Below, piece by piece: positions 1-7,184 of a stretch of 9,083 nucleotides of DNA. The notes beneath the pieces are model-generated. The model was not told the DNA's origin and searched no databases. It worked only from the letters and a program-made list of their open reading frames with translations. Within the stretch, counting starts at the first letter, position 1, and each line of letters starts with the position of its first letter. The DNA is from Bacteroidota bacterium (GTDB lineage: Bacteria > Bacteroidota > Bacteroidia > Chitinophagales > Chitinophagaceae). Location of the stretch: assembly GCA_023436685.1 (NCBI GenBank), contig JAEZIL010000005.1:1-9083 (forward strand), written 5' to 3'. The position numbers and the translations under genes were made by a program.

Positions 1-1296
1 GGCTATGTACAAGCAGAGAATAAGCAAATATACCTGCTCGACAGCCAATCCAGGCAATTAGCCACCCAGCTAAAGGCGATTAACGATACAAGTAGTACTA
101 GATATTCTGAAATTTTGGCTGCAAAGCAGGCAATTGCTAAACAAGCTGCTACTATAACAGAAACACGCGATGATAAACTGGAACCTTTTTCACTTTTAGC
201 CGATATATTTCTACGTCTAATAAAAATGATTGTAGCGCCACTAGTGTTCTCAACACTGGTAGTAGGGGTAGCTAAACTTGGCGACATGAAAGCTGTTGGG
301 AGGATTGGAGGCAAAACGCTACTTTGGTTTTTTGGCGCATCATTTATCAGCTTGTTGCTTGGGGCAGTATTGGTTAACTTTTTTCAGCCAGGAGTAGCTA
401 TGCATCTCTCGGTACCAGATGCGGGCATGGATACAGGTATTAAAAAGACTGCACTCAGCATTAGAGAGTTCTTATATCATGTATTTCCTTCCAGTGTATT
501 CGAATCGATGGCAAAAAATGAGATATTGCAAATAGTTGTATTTGCGCTATTCTTTGGTGTGGCTACTGCAGCCATAGGCGAGAAAGGCGAGGTAGTAATT
601 AAAGCCTTCGATGCGATAGCCCATGTCATTTTAAAAGTTACAGGTTATGTAATGAATTTTGCGCCTTTAGCTGTGTTTGGAGCTATGACTGCTATTATAG
701 CTAAGCAAGGCCTGGGTATTTTAAAAACATATTCCATTTTTATAGGAGAGTTTTATTTTGGCCTGCTGATTTTGTGGGTTGTGTTATTGCTGGCAGGAAG
801 CCTGTTTGTAAAGCGCAGGATATTTAATCTAATCAAACGTATTAAAGAGCCTACTATGCTAGCCTTTAGTACAAGCAGCAGCGAAGCTGCATTCCCCAAA
901 ACAATGATGGAATTGGAGCGATTTGGTTGCGAAAACCGTATTGTAAGCTTTGTATTGCCCTTAGGTTATTCTTTCAATCTTGATGGCTCCATGATGTATA
1001 TGACTTTTGCATCTTTGTTTATTGCCCAGTCATATGGTATACAGCTGGATATAGGTACACAAATGAGCATGCTGATGGTTTTAATGCTGACAAGCAAGGG
1101 TATTGCAGGTGTGCCACGCGCTTCTTTGGTTGTAATTGCAGGCACATTAGCTACATTCAATATACCCGAAGCGGGCCTAGCTCTTTTATTAGGCATAGAT
1201 CCATTATTGGATATGGGGCGGAGTGCAACTAACGTTATAGGTAATAGTGTAGCTACTGTTGCTGTTAGTAAGTGGGAAGGTGCCCTTGATGAATAA
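1..1296 (+). CDS. Dicarboxylate/amino acid:cation symporter (DAACS family), 5' end cut by window edge
   Basis: Inner-membrane secondary transporter that would import dicarboxylates or acidic amino acids with H+ or Na+. The frame is open from base 1, so the gene starts outside the window; 431 residues are visible. Family signatures, numbered from the first visible codon, are the hairpin-1 serine run (TSSSEAAFP, 291-299), the TM7 motif NLDGS (326-330), the hairpin-2 segment SKGIAGVPRA (365-374) and the TM8 binding motif D404-M-G-R407-S-A-T-N411. Compared with archaeal GltPh, the TM8 Asp, Arg and Asn ligands are kept, but the sodium-site Asp405 position is Asn415 here, as I recall for DctA-type proteins. 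Residues 4-62 are a polar, helix-prone stretch between the end of TM1 and TM2, much longer than the usual loop. The exact substrate cannot be read from the sequence. The next gene starts 42 bp downstream. Confidence 0.93.
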   Translation, partial: GYVQAENKQIYLLDSQSRQLATQLKAINDTSSTRYSEILAAKQAIAKQAATITETRDDKLEPFSLLADIFLRLIKMIVAPLVFSTLVVGVAKLGDMKAVGRIGGKTLLWFFGASFISLLLGAVLVNFFQPGVAMHLSVPDAGMDTGIKKTALSIREFLYHVFPSSVFESMAKNEILQIVVFALFFGVATAAIGEKGEVVIKAFDAIAHVILKVTGYVMNFAPLAVFGAMTAIIAKQGLGILKTYSIFIGEFYFGLLILWVVLLLAGSLFVKRRIFNLIKRIKEPTMLAFSTSSSEAAFPKTMMELERFGCENRIVSFVLPLGYSFNLDGSMMYMTFASLFIAQSYGIQLDIGTQMSMLMVLMLTSKGIAGVPRASLVVIAGTLATFNIPEAGLALLLGIDPLLDMGRSATNVIGNSVATVAVSKWEGALDE

Positions 1297-1338
1297 TGTG
1301 GGTTAAATTCTTTATTTTCACGCCCTTAAGAATTTCTA

Positions 1339-2052
1339 ATGCAAGATTTTATTGAGCTTTTAAAAGAGCTGATGAATGCCGAAAAATTAGCGGCTTTAGT
1401 TACATTATATGGTGGCCTTTACTTGGTAGCCTTTATCATATTTGCAGAAACAGGGCTTTTTGTAGGTTTTTTCTTGCCGGGAGATTCTCTTTTATTCGTT
1501 ACCGGCCTTATGATAGCCAATTCATTAAATCCTACAGACAGTCACTTACTTAACCTGATATATTGGATATCCATTATTAGTGTAGCAGGTATAGTAGGCA
1601 ATTCTGTTGGCTATTGGTTTGGTAAAAAAACAGGGCCGCTACTGTTCGAACGTAAGGATACACTTTTGTTCAAGCGTAAGCACGTAATGCAAGCAAAGGA
1701 GTTTTATGAAAAGCGTGGTGGTGGCGCTATTATCCTTGCCCGGTTTTTACCAATTGTGCGCACATTTGCGCCTATTGTAGCCGGAGTTGTCGAAATGGAT
1801 AGAAAGAAGTTCTTCTTTTTTAACGTAGTAGGTTGTATTGCTTGGGTTAGTAGTATGGTGCTTGCAGGTTTCTTTTTAGGAGAAAATGAATGGGTAAAAC
1901 ATAATTTTGAGAAGATAGTAATTGGGTTGATAGTTGTAACAACTGCTCCGGTATTATTTAAAATGTTCTTTGGAAAGCATAAATCTCCTATACAAGAAGT
2001 TAGTGAAGATGTAATTGAGGAGACCTTTACTTCTGATGATGAGAAAAAATAG
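1339..2052 (+). CDS. DedA-family (SNARE-associated/VTT domain) membrane protein
   Basis: Polytopic inner-membrane protein of 237 residues, the usual length for DedA proteins. The family is linked to envelope homeostasis and proton-dependent transport, and some members move undecaprenyl phosphate or other lipids. Visible signatures are the re-entrant segment FAETGLFVGFFLPGD with acidic residues E37 and D49, the glycine-rich GNSVGYWFGKKTG (87-99), and the second hairpin ARFLPIVRTFAPIVAG (134-149) with arginines R135 and R141, followed by an aromatic-rich helix ending in GW-like packing residues. The E/D spacing of 12 and the R/R spacing of 6 match the essential pairs described in E. coli YqjA (E39/D51, R130/R136). 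The C-terminal ~25 residues are acidic and probably cytoplasmic. The ATG lies 42 bp after the symporter, without a clear Shine-Dalgarno. The particular lipid or ion is not determinable. Confidence 0.93.
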   Translation: MQDFIELLKELMNAEKLAALVTLYGGLYLVAFIIFAETGLFVGFFLPGDSLLFVTGLMIANSLNPTDSHLLNLIYWISIISVAGIVGNSVGYWFGKKTGPLLFERKDTLLFKRKHVMQAKEFYEKRGGGAIILARFLPIVRTFAPIVAGVVEMDRKKFFFFNVVGCIAWVSSMVLAGFFLGENEWVKHNFEKIVIGLIVVTTAPVLFKMFFGKHKSPIQEVSEDVIEETFTSDDEKK

Positions 2053-2067
2053 GTTTCATTATTAATA

Positions 2068-3285
2068 ATGCAAAACAAGACAAACTCTTTGTTAAGTATC
2101 CCAGTGTTGGTAGCAGCACTGGGATATTTTGTTGATATATATGACCTGCTACTGTTTAGCATTGTACGTGTAAAAAGCTTACAGAGTCTGGGCCTTAGCG
2201 AAGAACTTATAAGTAGCGACGGTATGGCAATAATCGGCCACCAAATGTTTGGTTTACTAATAGGCGGAATAGTTTGGGGCATAATGGGAGATAAAAAGGG
2301 TAGGCTTAGCGTACTATTCGGTTCCATCCTGCTGTATTCACTGGCAAATATTGCTAATGGCTTTGTGCAAACCGTTGAGCAATACAGCATTTGCCGTTTT
2401 ATAGCAGGGATTGGCCTTGCTGGCGAACTAGGAGCGGGCATTACATTGGTTAGTGAATTAATTGGCAAAGAAAAGAGAGGTATTGGTACTTCTATGGTAG
2501 CTGGTATAGGGCTTTTCGGTGCAGTAGCAGCATATTTTATAGCCCAGGTATTCGACTGGAGGGTGTGCTACTTTATAGGCGGTGGCCTTGGTTTGTCGTT
2601 GTTGCTTTTACGTGTTACGGTATTTGAATCAGGCATGTTTAAGAACATACAGCATGAAAATATCAGCAAGGGAAATTTTTTCATGTTCTTTACCAATGGT
2701 AAACGTTTTAAAAAATATCTACTTAGTATTCTTATAGGCTTACCTACCTGGTATGTTATAGGTATTCTTGTTTCCTTTTCAAGAGAGTTTGGTAGAGCTT
2801 TTAACATTCAGGAAGAAATTAATCCGGGTAAAGCGGTAATGTATGCATATGTTGCAATCGCTATCGGAGATGTGCTGATAGGGTTTGTTAGTCAATGGTT
2901 AAAAAGCAGAAAGAAAGCATTATATATTTTTTATGGTTTAACTGTTGTCTCTATTATAATGTACTTTAATCAGCATAACGGCACAGCTGCAGGCATGTAT
3001 GCTATTTGTGCTTTTATGGGGTTTGCTACGGGTTTTTGGGCCATATTTGTTACTATGGCGGCCGAGCATTTTGGCACAAATTTAAGAGCTACTGCAGCTA
3101 CTACGGTACCCAATATGGTACGTGGCGCGCTACCTTTGATCACCGCACTTTATACATCTTTATCAAGCTATGGTGCTATTAAGGCTGCTGCAATAACTGG
3201 TGCGGTCGTAATGGTAATTAGTATTGTTGCTGCTATCATGACCGAAGAAACCTTTGGCAAAGATTTGAATTTTCTTGAACGCTAA
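2068..3285 (+). CDS. MFS transporter, metabolite:H+ symporter-like
   Basis: Major facilitator carrier of 405 residues with about 12 hydrophobic segments. TM1 carries two aspartates (D23 and D26 in GYFVDIYDLLLF), an arrangement seen in metabolite:H+ and sugar:H+ symporters. The TM2-TM3 loop has a clear motif A, GIMGDKKGRL (71-80). TM4 carries R110-x9-E120 in RFIAGIGLAGELGAG, the R-G-GE pattern of the MHS/SHS-type families. The tail has an ETFGKDL-like sequence that is common in Bacteroidota MFS proteins. The ATG is 15 bp after the DedA-like gene, so the two are probably co-transcribed. No residue pattern fixes the substrate; an organic acid, sugar acid or phosphorylated compound would all be possible. 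The gene is intact with no sign of frameshift. Confidence 0.92.
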   Translation: MQNKTNSLLSIPVLVAALGYFVDIYDLLLFSIVRVKSLQSLGLSEELISSDGMAIIGHQMFGLLIGGIVWGIMGDKKGRLSVLFGSILLYSLANIANGFVQTVEQYSICRFIAGIGLAGELGAGITLVSELIGKEKRGIGTSMVAGIGLFGAVAAYFIAQVFDWRVCYFIGGGLGLSLLLLRVTVFESGMFKNIQHENISKGNFFMFFTNGKRFKKYLLSILIGLPTWYVIGILVSFSREFGRAFNIQEEINPGKAVMYAYVAIAIGDVLIGFVSQWLKSRKKALYIFYGLTVVSIIMYFNQHNGTAAGMYAICAFMGFATGFWAIFVTMAAEHFGTNLRATAATTVPNMVRGALPLITALYTSLSSYGAIKAAAITGAVVMVISIVAAIMTEETFGKDLNFLER

Positions 3286-3294
3286 TATTTGCTG

Positions 3295-3504
3295 ATGTTA
3301 AAGCAGGAGGAGCCAATTGTCACGACTATTAGATTAGCAAAGCCTGCCCAGCGCTCCCTTGCCAACGCAGGTATTATTACATTAACTCAGCTTTCAAAAT
3401 ACACAGAAAAGCAAATTGGAGCGCTACACGGAATAGGCAAAAATGCGCTTGAGCAACTTAAGGTAAAACTACAGGAGACCGGAAAATGTTTTAAGCCTGA
3501 ATAA
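3295..3504 (+). CDS. Small helix-hairpin-helix protein resembling RNA polymerase alpha C-terminal domain
   Basis: A 69-residue single-domain protein. It aligns by eye with the alpha-CTD fold (two helix-hairpin-helix units): the segment RSLANAGIITLTQLSKYTE (20-38), then IGALHGIGKNALEQLK (41-56), in which G46-I-G48 forms the hairpin turn and K49 follows, like NLGKKSL in E. coli alpha. The strongly conserved DNA-contacting Arg265 of real alpha subunits falls on a proline here, so this is not a spare RNA polymerase subunit. Small proteins of this type are widespread and usually annotated as DNA-binding or alpha-CTD-like, without known function. I chose ATG 3295 rather than the in-frame TTG at 3289 because ATG is the stronger start. 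It begins 10 bp after the MFS gene and ends 50 bp before the next start, so it is probably in the same transcript. Confidence 0.8.
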   Translation: MLKQEEPIVTTIRLAKPAQRSLANAGIITLTQLSKYTEKQIGALHGIGKNALEQLKVKLQETGKCFKPE

Positions 3505-3554
3505 GGACTATTGTGGCACATTTTTATACAATAGGTTTATCTAAAAGATTAATT

Positions 3555-4067
3555 ATGGATACACCTACTAAAGAAAACCTGAATGGCGCAGAGGCGGCGA
3601 AAAAAATAAAAGAGTTAGCAGAAGCTGCACGTATTGGTCTTATGATCACAAATGTTCATCAGGTACCATTAAGCATGCGGCCTATGGCTACACAAAAAGT
3701 TGATGAACAGGGTAATGTTTACTTTTTAAGTATAAAAAGCACCGATGCCGTAATGCATATAAATGCTTCTCCCGAAGTTCAGCTGGCCTATTCCAACCAG
3801 GATAAATCGGAATATATGGGTTTGTATGGAAGAGCAGAAATTTATCGTGATCAGAAAGAGATAGATGAAATGTGGAACTCATTCATCAAAACATGGTTTC
3901 CGGAAGGTAAAGATGATCCTAACCTGATTATTATCCGGTTTAAGCCAGAGCAAGGTTACTACTGGGATACTAAGCATGGTAAGGTGGTTCAGTTATTGGG
4001 TATAATGTATGGCGCAGTGACAGGGAAAGAAACCGATGATAGCTTAGAAGGTAAAATCAACTTATAG
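3555..4067 (+). CDS. Pyridoxamine 5'-phosphate oxidase-like flavin split-barrel protein (general stress protein 26 type)
   Basis: Cytoplasmic protein of 170 residues with the FMN-binding split-barrel fold of the PNPOx-like superfamily. The pattern matches the general stress protein 26 group: an N-terminal helix (KKIKELAEAARIGLMIT), the strand and turn PLSMRPMATQKVDEQGNVYF where a flavin phosphate would bind, the central strands LAYSNQDKSEYMGLYGRAEI, a helix EIDEMWNSFIKTWFPEGKDD, and the late strand segment LIIIRFKPEQGYYWDTKHGK. The true activity of this group is unclear; members bind FMN or FAD and are often stress-induced, and it is not expected to be the biosynthetic PdxH. An in-frame GTG at 3513 would add 14 residues. 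I prefer ATG 3555 because the family normally begins close to the first helix. It is the last gene of the plus-strand run and is followed immediately by a hairpin terminator. Confidence 0.9.
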   Translation: MDTPTKENLNGAEAAKKIKELAEAARIGLMITNVHQVPLSMRPMATQKVDEQGNVYFLSIKSTDAVMHINASPEVQLAYSNQDKSEYMGLYGRAEIYRDQKEIDEMWNSFIKTWFPEGKDDPNLIIIRFKPEQGYYWDTKHGKVVQLLGIMYGAVTGKETDDSLEGKINL

Positions 4068-4071
4068 AATT

Positions 4072-4100
4072 AAAAAGAGCCGCTTTAAGCGGCTCTTTTT
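4072..4100. terminator. Bidirectional intrinsic terminator between convergent genes
   Basis: A perfect 29-base dyad: 14 bases on the left (4072-4085) are the exact reverse complement of 14 on the right (4087-4100), around a single central base. A realistic fold is a 12-bp stem with a GC-rich core (GAGCCGC/GCGGCTC) and a 5-base loop. The left arm starts with five A and the right arm ends with five T, so either transcript ends in a U-tract. It lies 4 bases after the stop of the flavin-fold gene and overlaps the stop codon (4099-4101) of the opposing BrkB-type gene. Confidence 0.92.
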
Positions 4101-5070
4101 AATGATTTTTAGTTTCTTTCTCCGGGTTTGTATTTTCATTTTGCTGCACGGTCTTTTTACCGGTTTCTACCTCTACTTGTTTTGTGGTTACTGCATAATC
4201 GTTAGGGTGTATTTTTGATCCGTATGCTATGGCATATGCCTTTGTAAATTCGGCACCCAAGTAGAGTATTATAGCCGAATAATACACCCATACCAGTAAT
4301 ACTACAAGTGAACCTGCGGCACCATAGGTGCTACCTACTTTAGTTTGGGAAATATATAGTGAGATGCCAAATTTCCCGATCATAAATAATATTGCTGTTA
4401 CAACTGCACCAAGGAATATATCCTTCCATTTAATTTTAGCATCAGGCAGTACTTTAAATACTACGCCAAAAACTAAAACGCAACTGCCGAAAGTTAATAG
4501 CAAATTAACTATGTAAAATGCAACTATTGCCACATCTGGAAAGCGTTCTTGTAAACCACGGCTTACTGCCTCTATTAACCCTGATATTGATAGAGACACT
4601 AATAATAAAAAGCCTAGGCTTACAATTACAGAAAAGGATAAAAATCTGTTCTGAAGCATTTTAAGCCATCCCTTTTTAGGTTTAGGTTTTAATCCCCATA
4701 TTGTATTGATGGAATCCTGTATTTCACCAAATACAGTTGTAGCACCAATTAGAAGTGTTATAACACCAATAATTATAGCTAAAGTTCCTTTGTCAGAGAT
4801 GGCAGCGTTTTTAATTATTTCCTGTAGTTGAGCTGCTGTATTATCACCTAAAAAATCGCTCAATACGGCATATACTTGTCCTTCTACAGCTTCACGCCCT
4901 AAAAATAATCCGCACATGTATATGATAATAACCAATAGGGGAGCCATGGAAAATACGGTGTAGTATGCTAATGACCCACTTAACTTAGTTACCTTATCAT
5001 CGGAAAAACCTTTGAAAGTTTCTTTAACTACTTCCCAAAAACCTTTTAATGTTATTTTCTTATTTGCCAT
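4099..5070 (-). CDS. YihY/BrkB-family inner-membrane protein
   Basis: Polytopic membrane protein of 323 residues with about six membrane segments, somewhat longer than E. coli YihY. Signatures include the first-helix segment GSLAYYTVFSMAPLLVIII (32-50), the GATTVFGEIQDSINTIWGL segment after the second helix, and the C-terminal VGSTYGAAGSLVVLLVWVYY followed by LYLGAEFTKAYA, which is the most conserved block of the family. The family was once called ribonuclease BN by mistake, and the BrkB name comes from a Bordetella serum-resistance locus; the molecular role is not established. The last ~38 residues are polar and charged, probably a cytoplasmic tail. The start ATG is 49 bp downstream of the glycosylase stop on the same strand, so it may be the second gene of a two-gene transcript. 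Its stop codon lies inside the shared terminator. Confidence 0.93.
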   Translation of the reverse strand: MANKKITLKGFWEVVKETFKGFSDDKVTKLSGSLAYYTVFSMAPLLVIIIYMCGLFLGREAVEGQVYAVLSDFLGDNTAAQLQEIIKNAAISDKGTLAIIIGVITLLIGATTVFGEIQDSINTIWGLKPKPKKGWLKMLQNRFLSFSVIVSLGFLLLVSLSISGLIEAVSRGLQERFPDVAIVAFYIVNLLLTFGSCVLVFGVVFKVLPDAKIKWKDIFLGAVVTAILFMIGKFGISLYISQTKVGSTYGAAGSLVVLLVWVYYSAIILYLGAEFTKAYAIAYGSKIHPNDYAVTTKQVEVETGKKTVQQNENTNPEKETKNH

Positions 5071-5119
5071 TCCAAGCAGTTAAAAAATTTTGTGCCATAA
5101 TAGCCTGTACAATAATTGA

Positions 5120-5854
5120 CTATGTTTTATGTAATACCTGGCAATTGCTGCAATAGAAAGTTCTTCGATTTGTTTTACCTAAATATTCTTTTACTATAGG
5201 GATATGACAGCGAGGACATATTTTTTTTGTATGCGCCAGCCAATGCTTTTTTAATGTGAATTCTTTTTTCCACTTTAAAAAATCGAAACTGTAATTGCGT
5301 ACTTCTTTTATTAATTCCGTAAGTTTTTTAGGTGGTATATCGCTAATTTTATTTAGGGGATGTAATTTGATCCTGAAGAGAACTTCATTCTTAATAATGT
5401 TCCCTGATCCTGAGAATATTTGTTGGTCAAGAAGAGCATCACATGCCAGCATATCTGGTTTCGCTTTCAGCTTTTTCCTAGCTGCGCTACTATCCCATTC
5501 ATCCGACATTACATCTGCGCTCCAGTCATATATTTCATCCATGTTGCCTTCTAGTATTTTTATTGAGCAACTATAAAAATGTATATCGCCATTCTTGAAT
5601 TGTAGGCTTAGTCTTGCCGCTGATTCCTTTTGTTCATTTATCCGATAAGAACCAAAAAGTAAAAAGTGTATGCGGATTGAGAATTCTTTAAAGCATATTA
5701 GAAAATGCTTGCCCCAGCTTTTAAATGCAACTACCTTCTGATTCAATGCTCTACTTATTTCCACTTTACTATTTCCCGAAACCGACAACACCTTTTTACC
5801 TTCAAAAGGTTGTACAAGTTCTTTCAAAATGACTATAGAAGGGCCTTCAGGCAT
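5120..5854 (-). CDS. Fpg/Nei-family DNA glycosylase/AP lyase (endonuclease VIII-like)
   Basis: Base-excision repair enzyme that removes oxidised bases and cleaves the resulting abasic site. The N terminus MPEGPSI supplies the catalytic Pro2 (the N-terminal amine after Met removal) and Glu3. The beta-hairpin lysine is K49 in SWGKHFL. The helix-two-turns-helix region ends in GSGNIIKNEVLF (149-160), with N152 at the phosphate-binding position. The C-terminal zinc finger is C213-x2-C216 and C235-x2-C238, with arginines R230/R231 just before TFYC. All catalytic elements are present. Oddities are the total length of 244 residues, slightly short for the family, and 18 residues between the zinc cysteine pairs, where E. 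coli Nei has 16. Whether it is Fpg-like (8-oxoguanine) or Nei-like (oxidised pyrimidines) cannot be settled by eye; I lean to Nei-like. It precedes the BrkB-family gene and is divergent from the dehydrogenase. Confidence 0.92.
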   Translation of the reverse strand: MPEGPSIVILKELVQPFEGKKVLSVSGNSKVEISRALNQKVVAFKSWGKHFLICFKEFSIRIHFLLFGSYRINEQKESAARLSLQFKNGDIHFYSCSIKILEGNMDEIYDWSADVMSDEWDSSAARKKLKAKPDMLACDALLDQQIFSGSGNIIKNEVLFRIKLHPLNKISDIPPKKLTELIKEVRNYSFDFLKWKKEFTLKKHWLAHTKKICPRCHIPIVKEYLGKTNRRTFYCSNCQVLHKT

Positions 5855-6018
5855 TACGTTATATTCTACTATGGTTAAATAAAAATCATACCTAATATGC
5901 TATGGGTTACTATACATGGTTATTCTTATTGCTGAGCTCCCCATATGATAAGGCATGATTTTCTTACAATAACATTTGCCAATTAGATAGATGATTTTCA
6001 AATTATAAAAGAAAAGCT
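5855..6018. other. Divergent intergenic region, no recognisable promoter
   Basis: This 164-bp AT-rich gap separates the glycosylase start (minus strand) from the dehydrogenase start (plus strand) and must hold any promoters for both. I looked for the Bacteroidota consensus (TTTG about 19 bases before TAnnTTTG) in both directions. The nearest match is TAACATTTG at about 5970-5978, which has three spacer bases instead of two and no upstream TTTG. No strong inverted repeat is visible. An in-frame stop (5992-5994) upstream of ATG 6019 limits the dehydrogenase start. Confidence 0.45.
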
Positions 6019-7173
6019 ATGCTAGCCATGAATTACCGCGGACCATTCAGGGTTCGCCTTGACAAAAACAAAGCAATGCCGGAGATATTACATCCCCGCG
6101 ATGCTATAATTCGTGTAACCCGGTCTTGTATCTGTGGGTCAGACCTACATTTATATCACGGTTTAGTGCCCGACACGAGGGTTGGAACTACGTTTGGACA
6201 TGAGTTTACTGGAGTAGTTGAAGAGGTTGGCGAAGGCGTTCATAATCTAAAGGTGGGTGACAGGGTATTAGTGCCTTTTAATATTGCTTGTGGCAGTTGT
6301 CCATTTTGCTCACAACAGTTATTTGGCAACTGTCATGAAAGTAATTCAGAAGCTACAGCAGTAGGAGGGATCTTCGGATACTCTCATACTGCCGGTGGTT
6401 ATGATGGAGGCCAGGCAGAATATGTGCGTGTGCCCTATGCAGACGTTGGGCCCGTTATAATTCCTGAATGGATGGACCTGGATGATGCAGTGTTGTTAAC
6501 TGATGTAGTACCTACAGGATATCAGGCAGCTGAGATGGCAGGTATAAAAAAAGGAGATACCGTAGTGGTATTCGGAGCAGGGCCAATTGGTATTATGGCC
6601 GCTAAGTGTGCTTGGTTGTTTGGAGCGGGTAGAGTGATAGTAATAGATGAGTTAGAGTACCGGTTGGAGTTTGTGAAAAACTACGCCCAATGCGAAGTGT
6701 ATAATTTTCGGTCAATGAAAGACCCTGTTCTGTTTCTTAAAAAACTAACCGGTATCGGGCCTGACGTTTGTATTGATGCAGTAGGTGCTGAAGCAGCGGG
6801 CAATTTATTCCATACCATAACAGGTAGGAAAACCTTAATACAGGCAGGCTCACCAACAGCTCTGGAATGGGCTATTAATGGGGTTAAAAAAGGTGGAATT
6901 ATTTCTATTGTAGGGGTATATGGGCCAACAGCTAACTTAATACCAATAGGGAATGTGGTAAACAAGGGATTGACTATTCGTGCAAATCAGGCATCAGTAA
7001 AACGCTTATTGCCAAGGCTAATAGAGCATGTAAAAAATGGTGTGCTTAATCCTAAGGAACTAATAACTCATAGAATACCGTTGGAAGAAATTTCTGAAGC
7101 ATATCATATTTTTTCGGCTAAACGAGATAATTGTATTAAACCATTACTTATTCCCCCAAGGGCAACAGCATAA
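6019..7173 (+). CDS. Zinc-dependent alcohol dehydrogenase, formaldehyde-dehydrogenase-like MDR subgroup
   Basis: NAD(P)-dependent medium-chain dehydrogenase of 384 residues, cytosolic. Catalytic zinc ligands are C39 (in CICGSDLH), H61 with E62 (GHEFTG) and probably D162 (LLTDVVPTGYQAAE). The structural zinc loop has four cysteines, C91, C94, C97 and C105. The Rossmann motif is GAGPIG (186-191), and strand two ends in D210 (VIVID), which favours NAD over NADP. The segment FGYSHTAGGYDGGQAEYVRVP together with PDVCIDAVGAEA matches the group annotated as glutathione-independent formaldehyde dehydrogenase or threonine-dehydrogenase-like proteins; the substrate is not proven. The start is ATG 6019, with a second in-frame ATG at 6028; the family usually begins a few residues before the first strand, so either is possible. 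It lies 11 bp upstream of a membrane-anchored protein gene and is probably co-transcribed with it. Confidence 0.93.
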   Translation: MLAMNYRGPFRVRLDKNKAMPEILHPRDAIIRVTRSCICGSDLHLYHGLVPDTRVGTTFGHEFTGVVEEVGEGVHNLKVGDRVLVPFNIACGSCPFCSQQLFGNCHESNSEATAVGGIFGYSHTAGGYDGGQAEYVRVPYADVGPVIIPEWMDLDDAVLLTDVVPTGYQAAEMAGIKKGDTVVVFGAGPIGIMAAKCAWLFGAGRVIVIDELEYRLEFVKNYAQCEVYNFRSMKDPVLFLKKLTGIGPDVCIDAVGAEAAGNLFHTITGRKTLIQAGSPTALEWAINGVKKGGIISIVGVYGPTANLIPIGNVVNKGLTIRANQASVKRLLPRLIEHVKNGVLNPKELITHRIPLEEISEAYHIFSAKRDNCIKPLLIPPRATA

Positions 7174-7184
7174 AATAAAAATAT

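Noticed and set aside
115..117. TTG as the start of the symporter
   Set aside because: The same frame is open without a stop back to base 1, and a transporter starting there would lack TM1. The gene is simply cut by the window edge.
1704..2468. 254-codon open frame on the minus strand across the DedA and MFS genes
   Set aside because: It lies antisense to two well-supported genes. Its translation is rich in serine, proline and isoleucine without domain motifs, as expected for a shadow frame.
3513..3515. GTG as the start of the flavin split-barrel protein
   Set aside because: It is possible, but the added 14 residues do not look like family sequence, and ATG 3555 fits the usual N terminus better.
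5871..5921. Three loose copies of an ATGGTT-like word in the divergent gap
   Set aside because: The copies are short, inexact and irregularly spaced in AT-rich sequence, so chance is a sufficient explanation and no operator is claimed.
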